From Perognathus longimembris pacificus (Eukaryota; Chordata; Mammalia; Rodentia; Heteromyidae), in assembly GCF_023159225.1 (NCBI RefSeq), contig NC_063188.1:31245626-31309625 (forward strand): a DNA stretch of 64,000 nucleotides, in the 5' to 3' direction. The notes beneath the pieces are model-generated. The model made no database searches. It saw only the letters and a program-made list of their open reading frames with translations, and was not told the origin of the DNA. This document shows, piece by piece, positions 25,479 through 37,361 of the stretch (the stretch's first letter is position 1; the number at the start of each line of letters is the position of its first letter). A program made the position numbers and the translations under genes.

Positions 25479-26009
25479 AAATGAACAGAGTTTAAGCACA
25501 ACCTATTGGAACAGTTTGTCGCCATTCTACATATCCCACTGCCCCCAGGGAAATGATTTTGCATTTTTCCTTTTTTTCTGTTAAACTTGAAACACTCTAT
25601 CAAATTAAATCATATGCAGGAACTCTCAATAGATAAAATAAATAAAATGGGAATTGCTCCAGTTACAGAGAGGGAAAGAGACTCAAAATGCAAGCACAGT
25701 TAACTTTTCAATTTTTTCACCACTGGTATTTCTCCAACTCTGAATAAAATGTCTACTGTCTCAGAAGCTAAAATCACAAATTCAATTGCAGTGGTCATGC
25801 TTTTAACATCTCTGAAGCTCCACCTCTCAAATCCTTGGGGTTTTGTCCTCCACTTCCTTTAGTATTTTATTGTCTTAAAATTGCTGAAATCCTAATCCTG
25901 GGATCCCAGCACCCTAGATTTTAGGACACAAATTATTAATTTACAGAGGTTTAAAAAACGTGAAATTTTAGAGCATTAATTATGTTACAAATAAAGTTTT
26001 TATTTTGTT
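25479..26009. other. PAK3 intron, nothing recognised
   Basis: Non-coding sequence between two L1 insertions. Confidence 0.5.
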
Positions 26010-26340
26010 TTCTTTTTTATTTTTAAATATGGTTGCATAGCTGTACAAAGGAGTGGCCATTTAATAAAGCATATATGATGTATTTTTTTTGACCAGTCCT
26101 GGGCCTTGAACTCAGGGCCTGAGCACTGTCCCTGGCTTCTTTTTGCTCAAGGCTGGCACTCTGCCACTTGAGCCACAGCGCCACTTCTGGCCGTTTTCTG
26201 TATATGTGGTGCTGGGGAATCGAACCCAGGGCCTCATGTATACAATGCAAGCACTCTTGCCACTAGGCCATATCCCCAGCCCTATATGATGTATCTTGAT
26301 CAATGTCACCCCTTTCAACATTCTCACCTACCCCTCCCTG
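26010..26340 (-). repeat. L1 3'UTR fragment with nested SINE
   Basis: Minus-oriented L1 3'UTR (GCTGTACAAAGGAGTGGCCA before, GATCAATGTCACCCCTTTC after) split by the SINE at 26084-26282. Confidence 0.65.
26072..26294 (-). repeat. ID-dimer SINE with target duplication
   Basis: Body 26084-26282, flanked by TATATGATGTAT at 26072-26083 and 26283-26294. Nested within the L1 3'UTR. Confidence 0.95.
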
Positions 26341-26765
26341 CCAAAATAATTCATAATTTTATAGAACCATTCTGGAAATCAGTGTGGATGTTTATACAAA
26401 AGTTGAATATAAAACTACCCTGTGGTCTAGCAATTTTACTCTTGGCAGGCATTTACCCCAAAGATTATAAACCAGGATACAATAAAGCCATCAGCACAAT
26501 GATGTTCATTGCATCACTATTCACAATAGCCTAAGTATGGAATCAGCCCAGATGCTCCTTAACAGAGGAATGGATGAAGAAAATGTAACATGTAGACATA
26601 TTGGAATTTTATTTATCCATTAAAAAGCATGATATGGTACCATTTGTAAAGAAATGCAAAGACTTGGAAAAAATTATGTTAAGTGAAGTAAGCCACACCC
26701 AGAGAGACAAAGGATGCATGAGTAACATTTCTATTCACCCCAGTTCTATTCTATTTTTATATCCT
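26341..26765 (+). repeat. L1 ORF2 C-terminal fragment
   Basis: Plus strand: EPFWKSVWMFIQKLNIKLP, LLAGIYPKDYKPGYNKAI, MMFIASLFTIA, then decayed 3'UTR. Adjacent to a minus-oriented L1 3'UTR, so it may be the inverted half of one twin-primed insertion. Confidence 0.75.
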
Positions 26766-28605
26766 AACAATTTCAGGTTAATTCCTAAATCAACTAAATG
26801 AGAATTTCTTGGTTTTGAGAGATCTCAGTTGCCTCAAGTTCCATCATTGCACACTGCTTGGCTTAGAGCAGTGTTCCTTATTCCCATTTATCCTCTCCTC
26901 CCTTGCTTCAAATTCTACTAGTTGCTAGCTATGTGACCCTGGATAAGTAAAGCTAATTCAAAGGGAATTCAAATATATACAATGTTTAAAATATATACAG
27001 TCCTGATGAATAGTGATTTCTCAGTAAACATTAGCAATATTGATAATTATTTAGTTGTCTCCTAATATGATTATAAAGTCTTCAAATTGCAACCCATGGA
27101 TGATTAGAAGGCTGTTTAAGTATCTGGGAATAATCCAGATAATTGACTTCCAAAATCATAATAAAAATTCAATAGTTACCTATGATAAAAGCTAATTCAA
27201 ATTTATTTCCTTGTAGCTAAAATTATGTTAACTTGTGATTATGTTGGCTATTACACGCCATCAAAGAGCTCTGAATAGTTATGTAAATTTTTTGCTTAAT
27301 AAAGTACAAAATAAACAGTAGATTTGGCATAATGGTCAAAATTACTTGTAGCATGGATTAGCAGACAAGTAACTGGAGTGGTTCTTAGAGGTAAAGCTGA
27401 GACACTCTCTGCTTATAATAACTGAAGTACAATAGTATATTCAAAGATGCAAAGAAATAACTCAAGCTAACCATATGTCACACTGATTTCCAAACGATGA
27501 ATTTACAACATCCTGGGGTATATTGAAATATCTCACTACACATCTTGACAAAAGTTTTAATTCATCTTAATTTTTTGTCATGTCTTTCAGCATTTTAGGC
27601 TACAACAAACCCAGAAACTGAGAAAGATGGAGTTAAAAACTGTTAATTCTCTGATGTACTGGGGCTGATGTACCAAAAGGGTCATCGTTGTCAATTTGGT
27701 TTTTGTTACTCAATTATATTGACCTTATCATTCCATTCCAGTTATGTTGAAGACAGATTGTTTTATTGAAAGTATTTGTCTATGGTAGAAATATAGCTTA
27801 TTCCATATCTCAAACCATCAGATGATAGAACAATTTATCCAGTATTAGAACTCAAGGGAGAATTGGGATCATTCTTTTTAATATTTTCTTTATAGATGGG
27901 AAATCTGAAACTCTAAGTATAGGAAAGACTTGCCCAATATAAAATAAGTAGTAAATGATCAGGTCTGAACTTGAGAACTTTACTTAAATTACACTGTAAA
28001 AGAATATTAAACCAACACGTTCAGCCATTAGGCCTCATCATCAGTTACAGGGTGATGAGTAGTAGTGCTGTATTTTTGGTATCACATTAGATAGTTTATC
28101 AGTGGTTTCTCTCTGACACTGCCAAGTGCATAATCCTCAAATAGAAACATTGGCATGTAGCCCAAAGGGTCTAGAAAGAAACAAGCAATTCACTATTTCT
28201 TCCTTTCCTTCATAAGACAAGTCCATTTAATTATCAGCATCCTTCATCAAGTTTTGATGTTTCCTGCTAAGAGCCAATGTCAAACCATGATCCTGAATAT
28301 TGGCCAAAGTAGAAACATGGTAGAACTAATGGTTTAGATAAATCACTTTCATTTCTTCATGAAAATGCATTAGATGAGGGAAAGAAGGGTGAAAAAGTAA
28401 GGCCAGGGAAATCTTATGGACTGGGGGAAAAAGAGCAAAGAAAAAAAGCACAAGTGCTCAACGAAGTCCAAGATAAGTTAAATGAGAATTAGAGTGAAAG
28501 AGCCTGAAGGACAGGCACTGTTTCAATTTAAGGTTTCACAGGTATAAATATGGTTCTAATAAAGTAACAGTCTGGAATTTGATCCCTACTTAGGATGGCA
28601 ATTTT
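26766..28605. other. PAK3 intron, nothing recognised
   Basis: 1.8 kb of AT-rich single-copy-looking sequence. Confidence 0.5.
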
Positions 28606-28820
28606 TAATATTTACTTTTTTTTTTTTTGGCCAGTCCTGGGCCTTGGACTCAGGGCCGGAGCACCGTCCCTGGCTTCTTCCCGCTCAAGGCTAGCACTCT
28701 GCCACTTGAGCCACAGCGCCGCTTCTGGCCGTTTTCTGTATATGTGGTGCTGGGGAATCTGGGTATCCGAGGCAGGCACTCTTGCCACTAGGCTATATCC
28801 CCAGCCTAATATTTACTTTT
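28606..28820 (-). repeat. ID-dimer SINE with target duplication
   Basis: Flanked by TAATATTTACTTTT at 28606-28619 and 28807-28820. It has an internal deletion at about 28760 that removes the B-box region, so it could not be transcribed as a unit. Confidence 0.93.
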
Positions 28821-28899
28821 GCATTGCTGCTAGAAAAGGCTGTATAATTTAAGACTTTCTTCTGCTAGTTCTATGGATATGGACTATCTCACTTAAATT

Positions 28900-29010
28900 C
28901 CACCCCATGCAACATTATTACTCTCATTTTGCAAAGGAGTACATTAAAACTGGCAAGCAGTAAGTAGCTTGCCCAAGGCTATACAGTTTTCAACAGCTGA
29001 GATTTAAAAA
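28900..29010 (-). repeat. MIR-like SINE relic
   Basis: CATTTTGCAAAGGAGTACATT and GTAGCTTGCCCAAGGCTATACAG, the reverse complement of the MIR core. Confidence 0.7.
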
Positions 29011-29651
29011 CTACCAGTTTGCTTCCATAGCTCATGGTCTTAGCTATGATTTCATGCGTTTAAAAATAGATCTTTAGTATTTTTCATCAACACAAAGTAA
29101 AAGTGTGATACTTGCTCCAAGTACTTACTGTATCTGTTATACTAACTTCCCCTCCCAAATATGTACCTTGCCTCTGATTTTTTGCTTCCTTAATCCCCAT
29201 GCTCATTTTATGTCATTTAATTTTTGTCAAGGTTTAGCATGTTTGATTCTTTTGACAGAAACTTATAATTATAACTTATGATTCAATTAAAAATGTGTCA
29301 TATGGCTGAAACGGAACTAGAGCTGTTGTTATTTTTTGGACTAGATTATTTTCTGCTGAATATTTCAGAATGTTATTATTTATAGGATTCTGTCTAGAAA
29401 GTATGGCTTTATAGTAACACAATTGTCATTAAAATATAGTTATGCATATTATTCAGCACTAGCAAAAATTACTTGTCTTTCTGAGACTTAAGAGTAGATG
29501 TAAACAAAAGCATCATTTAGGGCTTACAAGTGGTGGAGAGCAGTGCTAGCATTATATGTAATAGCTTCCCAAAAGGACAGCATAAGCGTTTTTTCTATTG
29601 CATTTAATTTGCCTCTCAAAATGCATTTCTAAAGTAAAAAATAAAATAAAG
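29011..29651. other. PAK3 intron, nothing recognised
   Basis: Non-coding sequence without confident repeat. Confidence 0.5.
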
Positions 29652-29884
29652 TCGGGCTGGTAAAGTAGCATAGTTGTAAAGTGTTTGCCTAACATGCATG
29701 GAGCCCTGGGTTTGATTCCTTAGTACTACATAAACAGAAAAAGCCAGAAGTGGTGCTGTGGCTCAAGAGGTAGAATGCTAGGCTTGAGCAAAAGGAAGCC
29801 AGGGACAGTTCTAAGGCCCTGAGTTCAAGCCCCAGGACTGGCAAGATAGGTAGGTAGGTAGGTAGGTAGACAGACAGACAGACA
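29652..29884 (+). repeat. ID-dimer SINE with (GGTA)n(GACA)n tail
   Basis: Diverged plus-oriented copy: GGGCTGGTAAAGTAGCATAG, GGTTTGATTCCTTAGTAC, GTGGTGCTGTGGCTCAAGAG, CCCCAGGACTGGCAAG. The tail has turned into (TAGG)5 and (ACAG)4 repeats at about 29846-29884. Confidence 0.85.
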
Positions 29885-31206
29885 AATATCATATTATTTC
29901 ACTACCTAATCCCATAGGAGGTAGTCATAGCCAAGTAATATAATCTTTATTTAGTAGGATCATACATTTTAATGGGGAATTTTCTGTTCTTTAGCAAGGC
30001 CATGACCCTCCATGGTCATCTACTTTTAAATAGAGCTGTAATATATTGTTGTGAGGCCAAAAAGCTCAGTGGGTTATAGCCCACATAATAATGGGCCATA
30101 GTGGCAGAACGTAATCCCTGGAAAGGCCAGCTAGCTCTCCAACATTCAGTCTAAGCAGCTGCTTCACAGTGAATGCTCCTTGGCTGGAAAAAGAAAGGGG
30201 CTAAGTGGCTTAAAACAAGCTCATTACAATGGATGGACAAAACAACTTAAAGTGTAAAATCTGCTAATGGTGCTTGATGGAGTGGCATCATCTTTCTTTG
30301 ACAGGGGGTAGCACACAACACAGTGCATTTAAGAGCATTAAGTAGAACAAAAACCATCCTTCATTGCTCCATAATCACTGTTCTTCTCTAATGCTAATGT
30401 ACTTCGAAATTCCTATATAACAAAACCGGTTATGGAGATCTGACAGCAGCTACTAAGTGCTTCTTTGGAGGATTCTACTTTGTGTAGCCCAGAATTGATC
30501 CAACGAGGAAGAAAACACTTTCTGAATGGGTAGTCCTACCTAAAGAATAACTCTAAGCACACCAGATACCACTTCTGCTTTTGTTCATCATTTCATGACA
30601 AAAACAAGTTAGAGTTTTTCTTTTTAGTAGTTATTCCTGAGTCCTATGTACACTCTTCTGCCAGATCCTCTAAATCAAGGTGTCATTCACCAAATTCCCT
30701 AAGCAAGAAGATTCAGAACTACTTAACTTCAGTATGGAAACTTGGTGCTAGAATAAGAAGGGAGCTCCACATTGAATCATGATGAATTGGAAAAATGTCT
30801 AACAGGATGTATTTAATTACTCAAGCCTTAAAACTAAATCTAATGTTCAGGGACTTAGAACTTGAATAAATATAAACTAGTAATAAAGCAATTAGCAGTA
30901 AATTGATCACACTGTAATTCTATATGGTTATAGGCCTGAAAAAGATCCAGAAACTACATAAAGTTTCTTAATCAGATATATATTTTTATTTTGAAGAGGA
31001 AAGAGGAAAATTATTTCAGTATTCCTATTGTCATTGCTTTATATGTCCTATGTGTTCATATGTTCCTATGTGTCCTATTGCTTCATATGTCTATGAAGCA
31101 TAGGTGTGTGGCTGACCTAATTTGTATAGAAATACAACATGACACTTTGGTATCATGTGAATACTAATCAGTCAAGCTATGCTGGCTAATGATTTCCTTT
31201 TTTCCA
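29885..31206. other. PAK3 intron, nothing recognised
   Basis: 1.3 kb repeat-free sequence. The tract at 30050-30500 looks undecayed, but no function can be read from it. Confidence 0.45.
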
Positions 31207-31288
31207 ATTTTGGTAGTACCAGTATGAACTCAGGGACTTCAACTTGCTAAGTTGGCATTCTACCAACTGAGGCACAACTCCAGCCCAC
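31207..31288 (-). repeat. Degenerate tRNA-derived SINE fragment
   Basis: GGTAGTACCAGTATGAACTC ... ATTCTACCAACTGAGGCAC and CCAGCCC end, minus orientation. Confidence 0.6.
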
Positions 31289-31297
31289 CAACAAATT

Positions 31298-31498
31298 CTT
31301 TTTTTTTCCAGTCCTGGGGCTTGTACTCAGGGCCTGAGCACTGTCCCTGGCTTCTTTTTGCTCAAGGCTAGCACTCTGCCACTTGAGCCACAGCGCCACT
31401 TCTGGCCTTTTTCTATATATGTGGTGCTGGGGAATCGAACCCAGGGCTTCATGTATAGGAGTCAAGCACTTTTGCCACTAGGCCATATTCCCAGCCCC
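31298..31498 (-). repeat. ID-dimer SINE
   Basis: Full-length minus-oriented copy, poly(T) to CCCAGCCCC, directly beside the older fragment at 31207-31288. Target duplication not clear. Confidence 0.9.
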
Positions 31499-31589
31499 AA
31501 GAATAGATTTTTGTTTTGTGAAATGTTTTCTTGTTAAATACCTTTTCTTATAGATTTTCCATTTTAAAAGTTACTCTGGAGATAGGATT

Positions 31590-31960
31590 TTTGCAGATAT
31601 ACTACAATAGCAAATAAATAAATACAGGGTTGTGAGCAAATAGGCATATTCATGCATTGTTGATAAACCATTAGCTGGAACACACTCTTTGGAGGTCAAC
31701 TTAAAAATTAAAAATACATATATCCTTTTATGTGATAATTCCATGTTAGGAATTTATCCTAATGATGTTTTAATAGGCATAAAATGATTGTTGACAACAG
31801 TAACATATCAGAAATAATGTAAATGTCCACTGATAGAGGTCTAGGTAAACAGATTATGGTATTTCCAGGCAAAATACTGTGTATATGTTACAGAAATGAA
31901 GTACTGATGTGTTACTAATTCTGAAAAAAAGAAACTATACAATATGCTACAGTATAATTA
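31590..31960 (+). repeat. Old L1 3' region
   Basis: Degenerate text with GCATTGTTGATAAACCATTA, AATTCCATGTTAGGAATTTATCC, GTAAATGTCCACTGATAGAG and AAACAGATTATGG, typical of an ancient mammalian L1 tail. Confidence 0.65.
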
Positions 31961-31982
31961 TGTTGTGATCTGTCTATATATC

Positions 31983-31985
<3 letters not shown>

Positions 31986-32036
<51 letters not shown>
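31986..32036. repeat. (CA)n microsatellite
   Basis: About 24 CA units. Confidence 0.95.
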
Positions 32037-32229
32037 ATTAAGTTCCTTCCCTCAAACAAAGGACTTGTTTTATAATGAAACCGTTATAAAATCTTTCATG
32101 CCATATAACATATTTCTCCATATTCACTTGTTTTCATCCCCAAAGTGTACTCTGGGAGAGACCTATAGAAATATTCTAAATCAATGCTAGTTTTAGATTG
32201 CCTGTCAGAATTGGAAGAAAATGGTAACA

Positions 32230-32345
32230 CTGAATTATTTCAAAGTGAAGACAATGACCAAGATATATTGCATTCATAAACTGCTTTGTTAAATGGAGAC
32301 TCTTTTGCACAATTACCTAAAAATAACAAAAATAATAAATTAATT
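32230..32345 (+). repeat. L1 3'UTR fragment
   Basis: AAGATATATTGCATTCATAA ACTGCTTTGTTAAATGG then an A-rich end; matches 52430-52560. Confidence 0.55.
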
Positions 32346-32655
32346 ATAAATTTCAGAAAGTTTGTGGCAACAATAAATACATGTGTTAGATGTTATAAAC
32401 AAGCTTTTAAAAGATCCCTTTCAAAATTATTACAGTGAAAGGGACTCCCATTAACAAAGGAAGGGAAGAAACTAACCATTAAATATAATAATGAATTAAT
32501 TTTTAAAACAAATGGAAACTATGAAGTTTTAGGGTATATGAATAAATATTCTAAATAAAAGAGACTTTTAAAATTGTCTAATACAAGACAAAACACCTCT
32601 TATTAGATGTTTTTGAGTCCCAACTCCTTATGCTGATAGTGGGATGTTCAATAAT

Positions 32656-32900
32656 GCAGGATATGCAGGGCTAGTGGCTCACCCCTTTCATCCTAGCTAC
32701 TCAGGAGGCTGAGATCTGAGGATTGCAGTTCAAAGTCAGCATGGGTGGGAAAGTCCGTGAGCCTCTCATATCCAATTAATTACAGAAAAAGCCAGAAGTG
32801 GTATTATGGCTGATGTGGCAGGGTGCTTGAGCAAAAGGGGCCCAGAAACAGTGCCAAGGCCCAGAGTTCAAGCCCTAGAACAGCAATCAATCAATGAAAT
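32656..32900 (+). repeat. B1-ID chimeric SINE
   Basis: GGCTAGTGGCTCACCCCTTT, CTACTCAGGAGGCTGAGATC, GCCAGAAGTGGTATTATGGC, AGTTCAAGCCCTAGAACAGC, tail AATCAATCAATG. Confidence 0.85.
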
Positions 32901-33770
32901 TTAAAAATGAAGGATGTATTTTGACTACTTTGTGTGATTCATTATAACTGAAGAGTCCTGGTGATGAAGTATAGTTCTCTTCAACAAAGGTATACTAGCT
33001 AATAAATGTGAAGAAATTACAGATTTAGAAAATCAGTATTTTACAATCTTCAGAGAAATAATTTTAGCTGAAATCATCAGTATATAAAACTAATACATGA
33101 AAGGCTATATGGAAATTTACATGAAAGAGTATAGCCACCAACCGAATCTTCAGTCACAAATTAAATGTACCCCTTTAAGAACCTTTCATTCTACCCCTTT
33201 AATGGCCATAAATCATGTATCTTATTCTCCATATCCCCTTAATTCTTCGCAAATCCATTATAATATTTACAGTCTAATCTATATAATTCAAGCATGCAAG
33301 TCAGTATAATTCTAGCAGATGGGTGTGTTTTTCACCCCTAATAATGACTTGACTGCTTATCTATGTGCCATGTACTGTGGTAAGCAATTTAAATGCCAGT
33401 TCTCCTTCCTTCCTTCCCTCCCTCCTTCCCCTTTAAAACAACCAAGAATTTAATTTATATGTATGCCAGATAAATACTTTACCACTAGAGCTGCTTTATC
33501 TGCTAATTTTCTGATATACCCGATTTAACTATCTGCTTATTTTCTGATATAATTTTTTTTCTGCCAGATGTTCAGAGGAATAGTGAAGATAGAAGTCATT
33601 TGGAACACTAAAATCTAGTTCTTTACTACTACTCTGTATTACAGATAATTGACAATATTTAACTGAATTAAAAATTGTACTTCTTAAAGAGAATCTAAAC
33701 CATCTCTTCTGATTTACTTCCTTATAAAATTTTTCCACTATATTGATGAGAAGACATTATAAATTCAAAA
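32901..33770. other. PAK3 intron, nothing recognised
   Basis: Non-coding; a short CCTT tract lies at 33400-33425 and a decayed SINE snippet near 33460-33500. Confidence 0.45.
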
Positions 33771-33989
33771 GAAAATGTTCTTTTATTTTTATTTTTTTTG
33801 CCAGTCCTGGAGCTTGGACTCAGGGCCTGAGCACTGTCCCTGGCTTCTTTTTGCTCAAGGCTAGCACTCTGCCAACTTGAGCCACAGCGCCACTTCTGGT
33901 CATTTTCTGTATATGTGGTGCTGGGGAATCGAACCCAGGGCTTCATGTATATGAAGCAAGCACTCTTGTCACTAGGCCATATCCCCAGC

Positions 33990-34020
<31 letters not shown>

Positions 34021-34215
34021 GCCAGTCCTGGGGCTTGGATTCAGGGCCTGAGCACTGTCCCTGGCTTCTTTTGGCTCAAGGCTAGCACTCTGCCAACTTG
34101 AGCCACAGCGCCACTTCTGGCCTTTTCTATATATGTGGTGCTGAGGAATCGAACCTAGGGCTTCATGTACACTCGTGCCACTAGGCCATATTCCCAGCGC
34201 CGAAAATGTTCTTTT
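33771..34215 (-). repeat. Two ID-dimer SINEs in tandem, one target duplication
   Basis: Copy one about 33790-33991 and copy two about 34021-34200, both minus, separated by a 29 bp poly(T). The pair is flanked by a single GAAAATGTTCTTTT duplication at 33771-33784 and 34202-34215, with none around either copy alone. Confidence 0.9.
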
Positions 34216-34550
34216 TCCAGTTCATTTCTCATCAACGGAAAAACCTTAAAATGAATTTTAATACATTAATGAGAAATATTTAAGGAACATTGCCAATTTT
34301 AGTCAATTTAGCCCTTTGTTACACAGCTATTGCTTATTAGGAATTGTACAGGTTTGTAAATAATAGCTGTTGACTAAAAATATTTGCCTTTGTTATTTCA
34401 CACTACCCATTCACTAAACAAGTTGTTTTTTTAGGTTTTTAACATAACTATCCTAGAGAGTAAAGGCTCTTTAGTTTTTACTGCTTCAATTTCTGACAAA
34501 GTCACTAGTTAATGAAATTTTAGGGGAGGTACCAGACTAGTCTCCCTACC

Positions 34551-34604
34551 ACCGTCTCTCTCTCTTTCTCTCTCTCTCTTTCTCTCTCTCTCACTGTCTC
34601 TCTT
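34551..34604. repeat. (CT)n tract
   Basis: Imperfect CTCTCT/TTCTCT repeat. Confidence 0.9.
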
Positions 34605-34614
34605 TTCCTTTAAA

Positions 34615-34815
34615 ATTTTTTTTTAAAAATTCTATTGCAAAGGTGGTGGACAGGAGGGCTACAGTTACGTAAATAAGGTAATGAGTACATTTCTTTTTAT
34701 ACACTGTTACTGCCTCTTTTTTCTCTTGCTTACCCATCCCCACTCCCCTCTCCCCCTAGATTGTAAAGTTCTTTTCCAACAAAGTATCTAGTGAGTATCA
34801 TCAGTGTTGCCTTAG
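34615..34815 (-). repeat. Diverged L1 3' end
   Basis: GGTGGACAGGAGGGCTACAG then CATTTCTTTTTATACACTG and a C-rich tract; a diverged version of the 3' module at 13020-13350. Confidence 0.6.
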
Positions 34816-34828
34816 TTCATTCTTATCT

Positions 34829-34918
34829 TTCCCCTTCCTTCCTTCCTTCCTTCCTCCCTTCCTTCCTTCCTTCCTTCCTTCCTTCCTTCCTTCCTTCCTT
34901 CCTTCCTTCCTTCCGTCC
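34829..34918. repeat. (TTCC)n microsatellite
   Basis: About 20 TTCC units, nearly perfect. Confidence 0.95.
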
Positions 34919-35663
34919 ATCCATCCTTTTATTCTCTTTGCTTTCCTTCTCTTTCTAACTTTCTTTCTCCTTGTTCTTTTTCTTTATTAACATTTGTGCA
35001 AATCTGCTCAGAATTTAGCGATCAATTATAGAACATATACGTTTCCAGCAATCCTAGTAAAATATTGTCCTCTTTAGCCTTAAACTAATAACGTGAAATG
35101 ATTAGACATTAAATTCTCTGATCTTGATTTGTGGCCCAGGCCTGAAGGCTGGGATGGAAGTAACCCATGCTGTAAAATTTAGTTTTCCAAGTAGATGAGA
35201 GTGATTAATGAAGAAATTTTTCTCAAATCCAGCTCCTAAGAGATAATTGTTATGCCCCCTAAAGCTGAAAGTGGAATGGGTCTTGATTTTTGCTAGTATC
35301 AAATAATTACTGGCAGGATTTTTAATGTCACCATAAAAATAGGTAAAGCAAAACAATAAAAACCCAGAGTTAATAAACAGAAAGGTTCTATATATTGGAA
35401 GTGAGACTACTTTGCCTAGCTTAGGACAAGAATTCATGGAAAAATCAGTTGAGCATCATTTATATCAATATTAACTGTTTTTTAAATCTACTGAGAAAAA
35501 ATATTTTTATCAATCTGAAAATCTTAAAAAAAACAGCAAACAATATGCTGAGTACAAAAGGAATAAAAGGAGCATATCAGACAAATGGTAAAAATTCCAG
35601 TAAGCTGATTTAACTTACTAGATTGTATCTTGAAAAAACTATTTTAAGTGTATTCTCATTTTT
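34919..35663. other. PAK3 intron, nothing recognised
   Basis: Non-coding sequence. Confidence 0.5.
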
Positions 35664-35898
35664 AAAAGTTTCCTTTTTGGGGGCTGGGGATATGGCCTAG
35701 TGGCAAGAGTGCTTGCCTCATATACATGAGGCCCTGGGTTCAATTCCCCAGCACCACATATACAGAAAATGGCCAGTAGTGGCGCTGTGGCTCAAGTGGC
35801 AGAGTGCTAGCCTTGAGCGGGAAGAAGCCAGGGACAGTGCTCAGGCCCCGAGCCCAAGGCCCAAGACTGGCCAAAAAAAAAAAAAAAGTTTCCTTTTT
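35664..35898 (+). repeat. ID-dimer SINE with target duplication
   Basis: Plus-oriented full copy: GGGGCTGGGGATATGGCCTA GTGGCAAGAG start, GGTTCAATTCCCCAGCACC, GTGGCGCTGTGGCTCAAGTG, tail A15. Flanked by AAAAGTTTCCTTTTT at 35664-35678 and 35884-35898. It gives the consensus in sense orientation, with the tRNA-like A and B boxes in place. Confidence 0.95.
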
Positions 35899-35985
35899 TA
35901 TTCTTAAGTTATTGTACAAAAAAGAGTTGCCATTCAATAAAGTAGTAGTATATGAATATGAATCTTGATCAATGTCAGGTTGGTT
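35899..35985 (-). repeat. L1 3'UTR fragment
   Basis: TTGTACAAAAAAGAGTTGCC ATTCAATAAAG and CTTGATCAATGTCAGG; short minus-oriented fragment hosting the preceding SINE at its A-rich end. Confidence 0.55.
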
Positions 35986-36239
35986 TTATATTATAAATAT
36001 TTGCTATTTTTTGGCTCATTTAGGTCTTAGTGGGAAATAACAATCAAAACAAAATCACAATTCTTTCATTCTTATTTCCCAAAAAAACTCTTTATAAAAA
36101 GCGTTTTATAAGTAAGCAAATAAACAGTGCCTGTATAAACCTACAATTAAAGAAGTCTTAATACACTAAAACTACAATGTGGGCCATAAACAAAAGAAAA
36201 ATAGGAGCGAGGGAAGTACATAAAACTAAAAAACATGCA

Positions 36240-37120
36240 CAGCAAATGAAACATTCAACAGAATGCAGAGATTAGCTACAGAGCGGCAAAAAAATATCTA
36301 CAATGTATAAGTCTGACAAGGACTTCATGTCCAAAATATGCAAGGAACTCCAATAACCTGGGGATAGAAGCATAGTTGAAATGGTAGAATCTGAGTTCAA
36401 GTCCCAGTAATGTCAAAAAACACAAATACCCAACCAAAGAAAAAAATCAGTTTGCTAAATAAATAAAAGCAAGAAATAGATAATAAATAGAAAATTCACA
36501 AAAATGGAGTGAAATATGCACAATCATGACATTTATTTACAGGTACATAAAAATGTTCAGTGTCACTAATCAAGTCAAAGTCAAAGTCACAAAGTCACAA
36601 AGAGATACAGTTTTACTTCAATAAGAAGACCTTTTGAAAAAACTTAAGATAACAAGTGCTGGTGAGGATATAGGGAAATGGGAATCCTAGTACACTGTTA
36701 ATGAGAACATAAATTAGTATAATCATTACAGAAAATAGTATGGAGTACCCCCCAAAATAAAACTGCCATATGATCCAGCAACATGGATGCTGAGCATATA
36801 CCCAAATTAAATCAGCATGTGGAAGAGACATCTGCTCTCTCCTGTTTAGTATAACATTATTCACAATAGCCAAGAAATAATTTAAGTGTCTATCAAACAA
36901 TGACAGAAATGGATAGAGATTGCGATATGCCTACATAATGAAATCTTATTCAGTCACCAAAGAATTAAATTTTGTTGTTTGCAGCAATGAGAGAACAAGA
37001 GATCATCATGTGAAGTAAAGTAAGCTAGGTCCAGAAAGACAATTACTGTGTGCTCTTATTCATATATAAGATGAGAAAAAGTTGATCTCATCAAAGTTGA
37101 GAATAGTACGCAGGGCAGGG
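36240..37120 (+). repeat. L1 ORF2 3' region, diverged
   Basis: Plus-oriented old L1: GATTAGCTACAGAGCGGCAA, GACTTCATGTCCAAAATATGC, an ID-type snippet near 36360-36420, GAGATACAGTTTTACTTCAA, ATGATCCAGCAACATGGATG, ATTCACAATAGCCAAG and GTAAGCTAGGTCCAGAAAGAC. No usable ORF remains. Confidence 0.75.
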
Positions 37121-37159
37121 GAAAGGTAATAACAGGGGAATTAATAGGCAAGAAGAGGG

Positions 37160-37361
37160 AAAGCCCTAGGACCAGGGCTTGAACTCAGGACTTGGGCTCT
37201 GTCCCTGCTTGAGCCACAGCTCCACTTCCAGGTTTCTTTTTGGTAGGCTAGGGGAGACATGCCTCACGTATTTCCTTACTTAGGCTGGGTCAGAACTGCA
37301 ACCCTCAGATCTTAGCCTCTTGAGTAGCTAGGATTACAGGCATGAGCCATCAGCACTTGGC
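37160..37361 (-). repeat. B1-ID chimeric SINE
   Basis: CCAGGGCTTGAACTCAGGAC, GAGCCACAGCTCCACTTCC, GAGTAGCTAGGATTACAGGC, ATGAGCCATCAGCACTTGGC. Confidence 0.85.

Noticed and set aside
24341..25584. Reverse-transcriptase-like gene
   Set aside because: It is an inverted, stop-containing L1 ORF2 fragment with target duplication.
35683..35760. tRNA gene called from A and B boxes
   Set aside because: The boxes belong to a tRNA-derived SINE with A-tail and target duplication; no cloverleaf with anticodon was convincing.
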